Shown here: positions 14,600 to 15,013 of the stretch, piece by piece
How the letters are laid out: every line of letters begins with the position of its first letter
How positions within the stretch are numbered: the stretch's first letter is position 1
Assembly: GCA_900548745.1 (NCBI GenBank)
Contig: URLQ01000066.1
Coordinates: 1-15,013 of the forward strand
Direction of reading: 5' to 3'
Origin: an uncultured Prevotella sp.
Lineage (GTDB): Bacteria; Bacteroidota; Bacteroidia; Bacteroidales; Bacteroidaceae
DNA length: 15,013 nt
The notes under the pieces: model-generated
Told to the model about the DNA's origin: nothing
The model's database searches: none
The model's input: only the letters and a program-made list of their open reading frames with translations
Program-made: the position numbers and the translations under genes

Positions 14600-15013
14600 T
14601 TATTCGCCTTTCATCATTTCATTGAACTCATCAAGAGTAGCCTCTTTCTGCTCAAGCTTCACTACGTTCTTGAGTACGGCAGTAAGCTTACGGTCGATGC
14701 TGCGGTCTACCAGAGAATCAACATATTCTCTCTTCTTCAGCATGTCGTTTGCATAGTTGTCGATATACTCCTCTGGAATATTCGTCATGCCATACTGAGC
14801 GAACTGTGCACGTGCTGCCTCTTTTGCTGTCTCCTTGATGTCGTTGTCGTCAATCTTGATGCCGTTAGCCTCAACGAGCTGCTCGCGGATAAGGTGCCAT
14901 GTCAGTTCCTTGATGCTCTGTGCATAGTTGTCCTCAACGAACTTCTCGCCCTTGTCCTTATTGTTGTTCAGCATAATCTTCTTCAACAAAGCGTCTGGGA
15001 ATGTCAACTCTCC
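14600..15013 (-). CDS. tig: Trigger factor, C-terminal 137 residues (start beyond right edge)
   Basis: The frame is open from the right edge (15013) to TAA 14600-14602, so only the C-terminal part of this roughly 450-residue ribosome-bound chaperone is visible. It begins GELTFPDALLKKIM, the family's conserved joint before the helical arm. The rest is charged and helical (for example YIDNYANDMLKKREYVDSLV), ending FNEMMKGE, the typical acidic tail. Trigger factor catches nascent chains at the ribosome exit tunnel. The visible part holds no start, and an in-frame TTG near the edge is only a Leu codon. It is followed by a terminator and then clpP-clpX, the standard tig-clpP-clpX order. Confidence 0.93.
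   Translation of the reverse strand, partial: GELTFPDALLKKIMLNNNKDKGEKFVEDNYAQSIKELTWHLIREQLVEANGIKIDDNDIKETAKEAARAQFAQYGMTNIPEEYIDNYANDMLKKREYVDSLVDRSIDRKLTAVLKNVVKLEQKEATLDEFNEMMKGE

Noticed and set aside
1..15013. tRNA, rRNA, CRISPR arrays, insertion-sequence ends, prophage genes
   Set aside because: None was seen; intergenic gaps are short and are explained by promoters, hairpins and the 22-bp array.

Overview
The window looks like a chromosomal segment of a Bacteroidales bacterium, most likely Prevotella or a close relative. Three things point there. The gene order is the Bacteroidales housekeeping cluster tig-clpP-clpX-recQ-guaB-PPIase-surA-ostA-mutL. The promoters fit the Bacteroidetes pattern TTTG-N19-21-TAnnTTTG. 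Shine-Dalgarno sequences are mostly absent. Every gene I can support lies on the minus strand, so transcription runs from high to low coordinates.

From the right edge, the window opens with the C-terminal third of trigger factor (tig), followed by clpP and clpX with an 8-bp gap; these act in nascent-chain folding and ATP-dependent proteolysis. recQ (helicase) and guaB (IMP dehydrogenase) follow, each separated by a hairpin-bearing spacer. An exported parvulin-type peptidyl-prolyl isomerase comes next with its own promoter and terminator. Then comes a tight three-gene operon, surA-like isomerase, OstA/LptA-like protein and mutL, with a consensus promoter in front of surA and two tandem hairpin terminators after mutL. 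The two isomerases and the OstA-like protein belong to outer-membrane protein and LPS biogenesis; mutL is mismatch repair and appears simply to share the transcript.

Left of mutL the character changes. A 340-bp spacer holds the two terminators and a 22-bp-period array of imperfect palindromes. Beyond it is an AT-rich accessory patch: a 52-codon reading frame resembling the C-terminal, catalytic-His part of a Tae4-type (type VI secretion) peptidoglycan amidase, overlapping by 11 bp the start of a cysteine-rich exported or lipoprotein-like protein of unknown family. I interpret this as the remnant of an effector-immunity locus in which the toxin has lost its catalytic-Cys half and the candidate immunity gene is intact. 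The left edge holds the start of a zinc-ribbon protein with a Pro/Glu/Val-rich linker.

Most of the window is ordinary, well-conserved core genome. The parts most worth a second look are the truncated amidase/immunity pair, the 22-bp array, the degenerate endonuclease motifs of MutL, and the overlap between the tig terminator and a clpP promoter element. I found no tRNA, rRNA, CRISPR array or insertion sequence.
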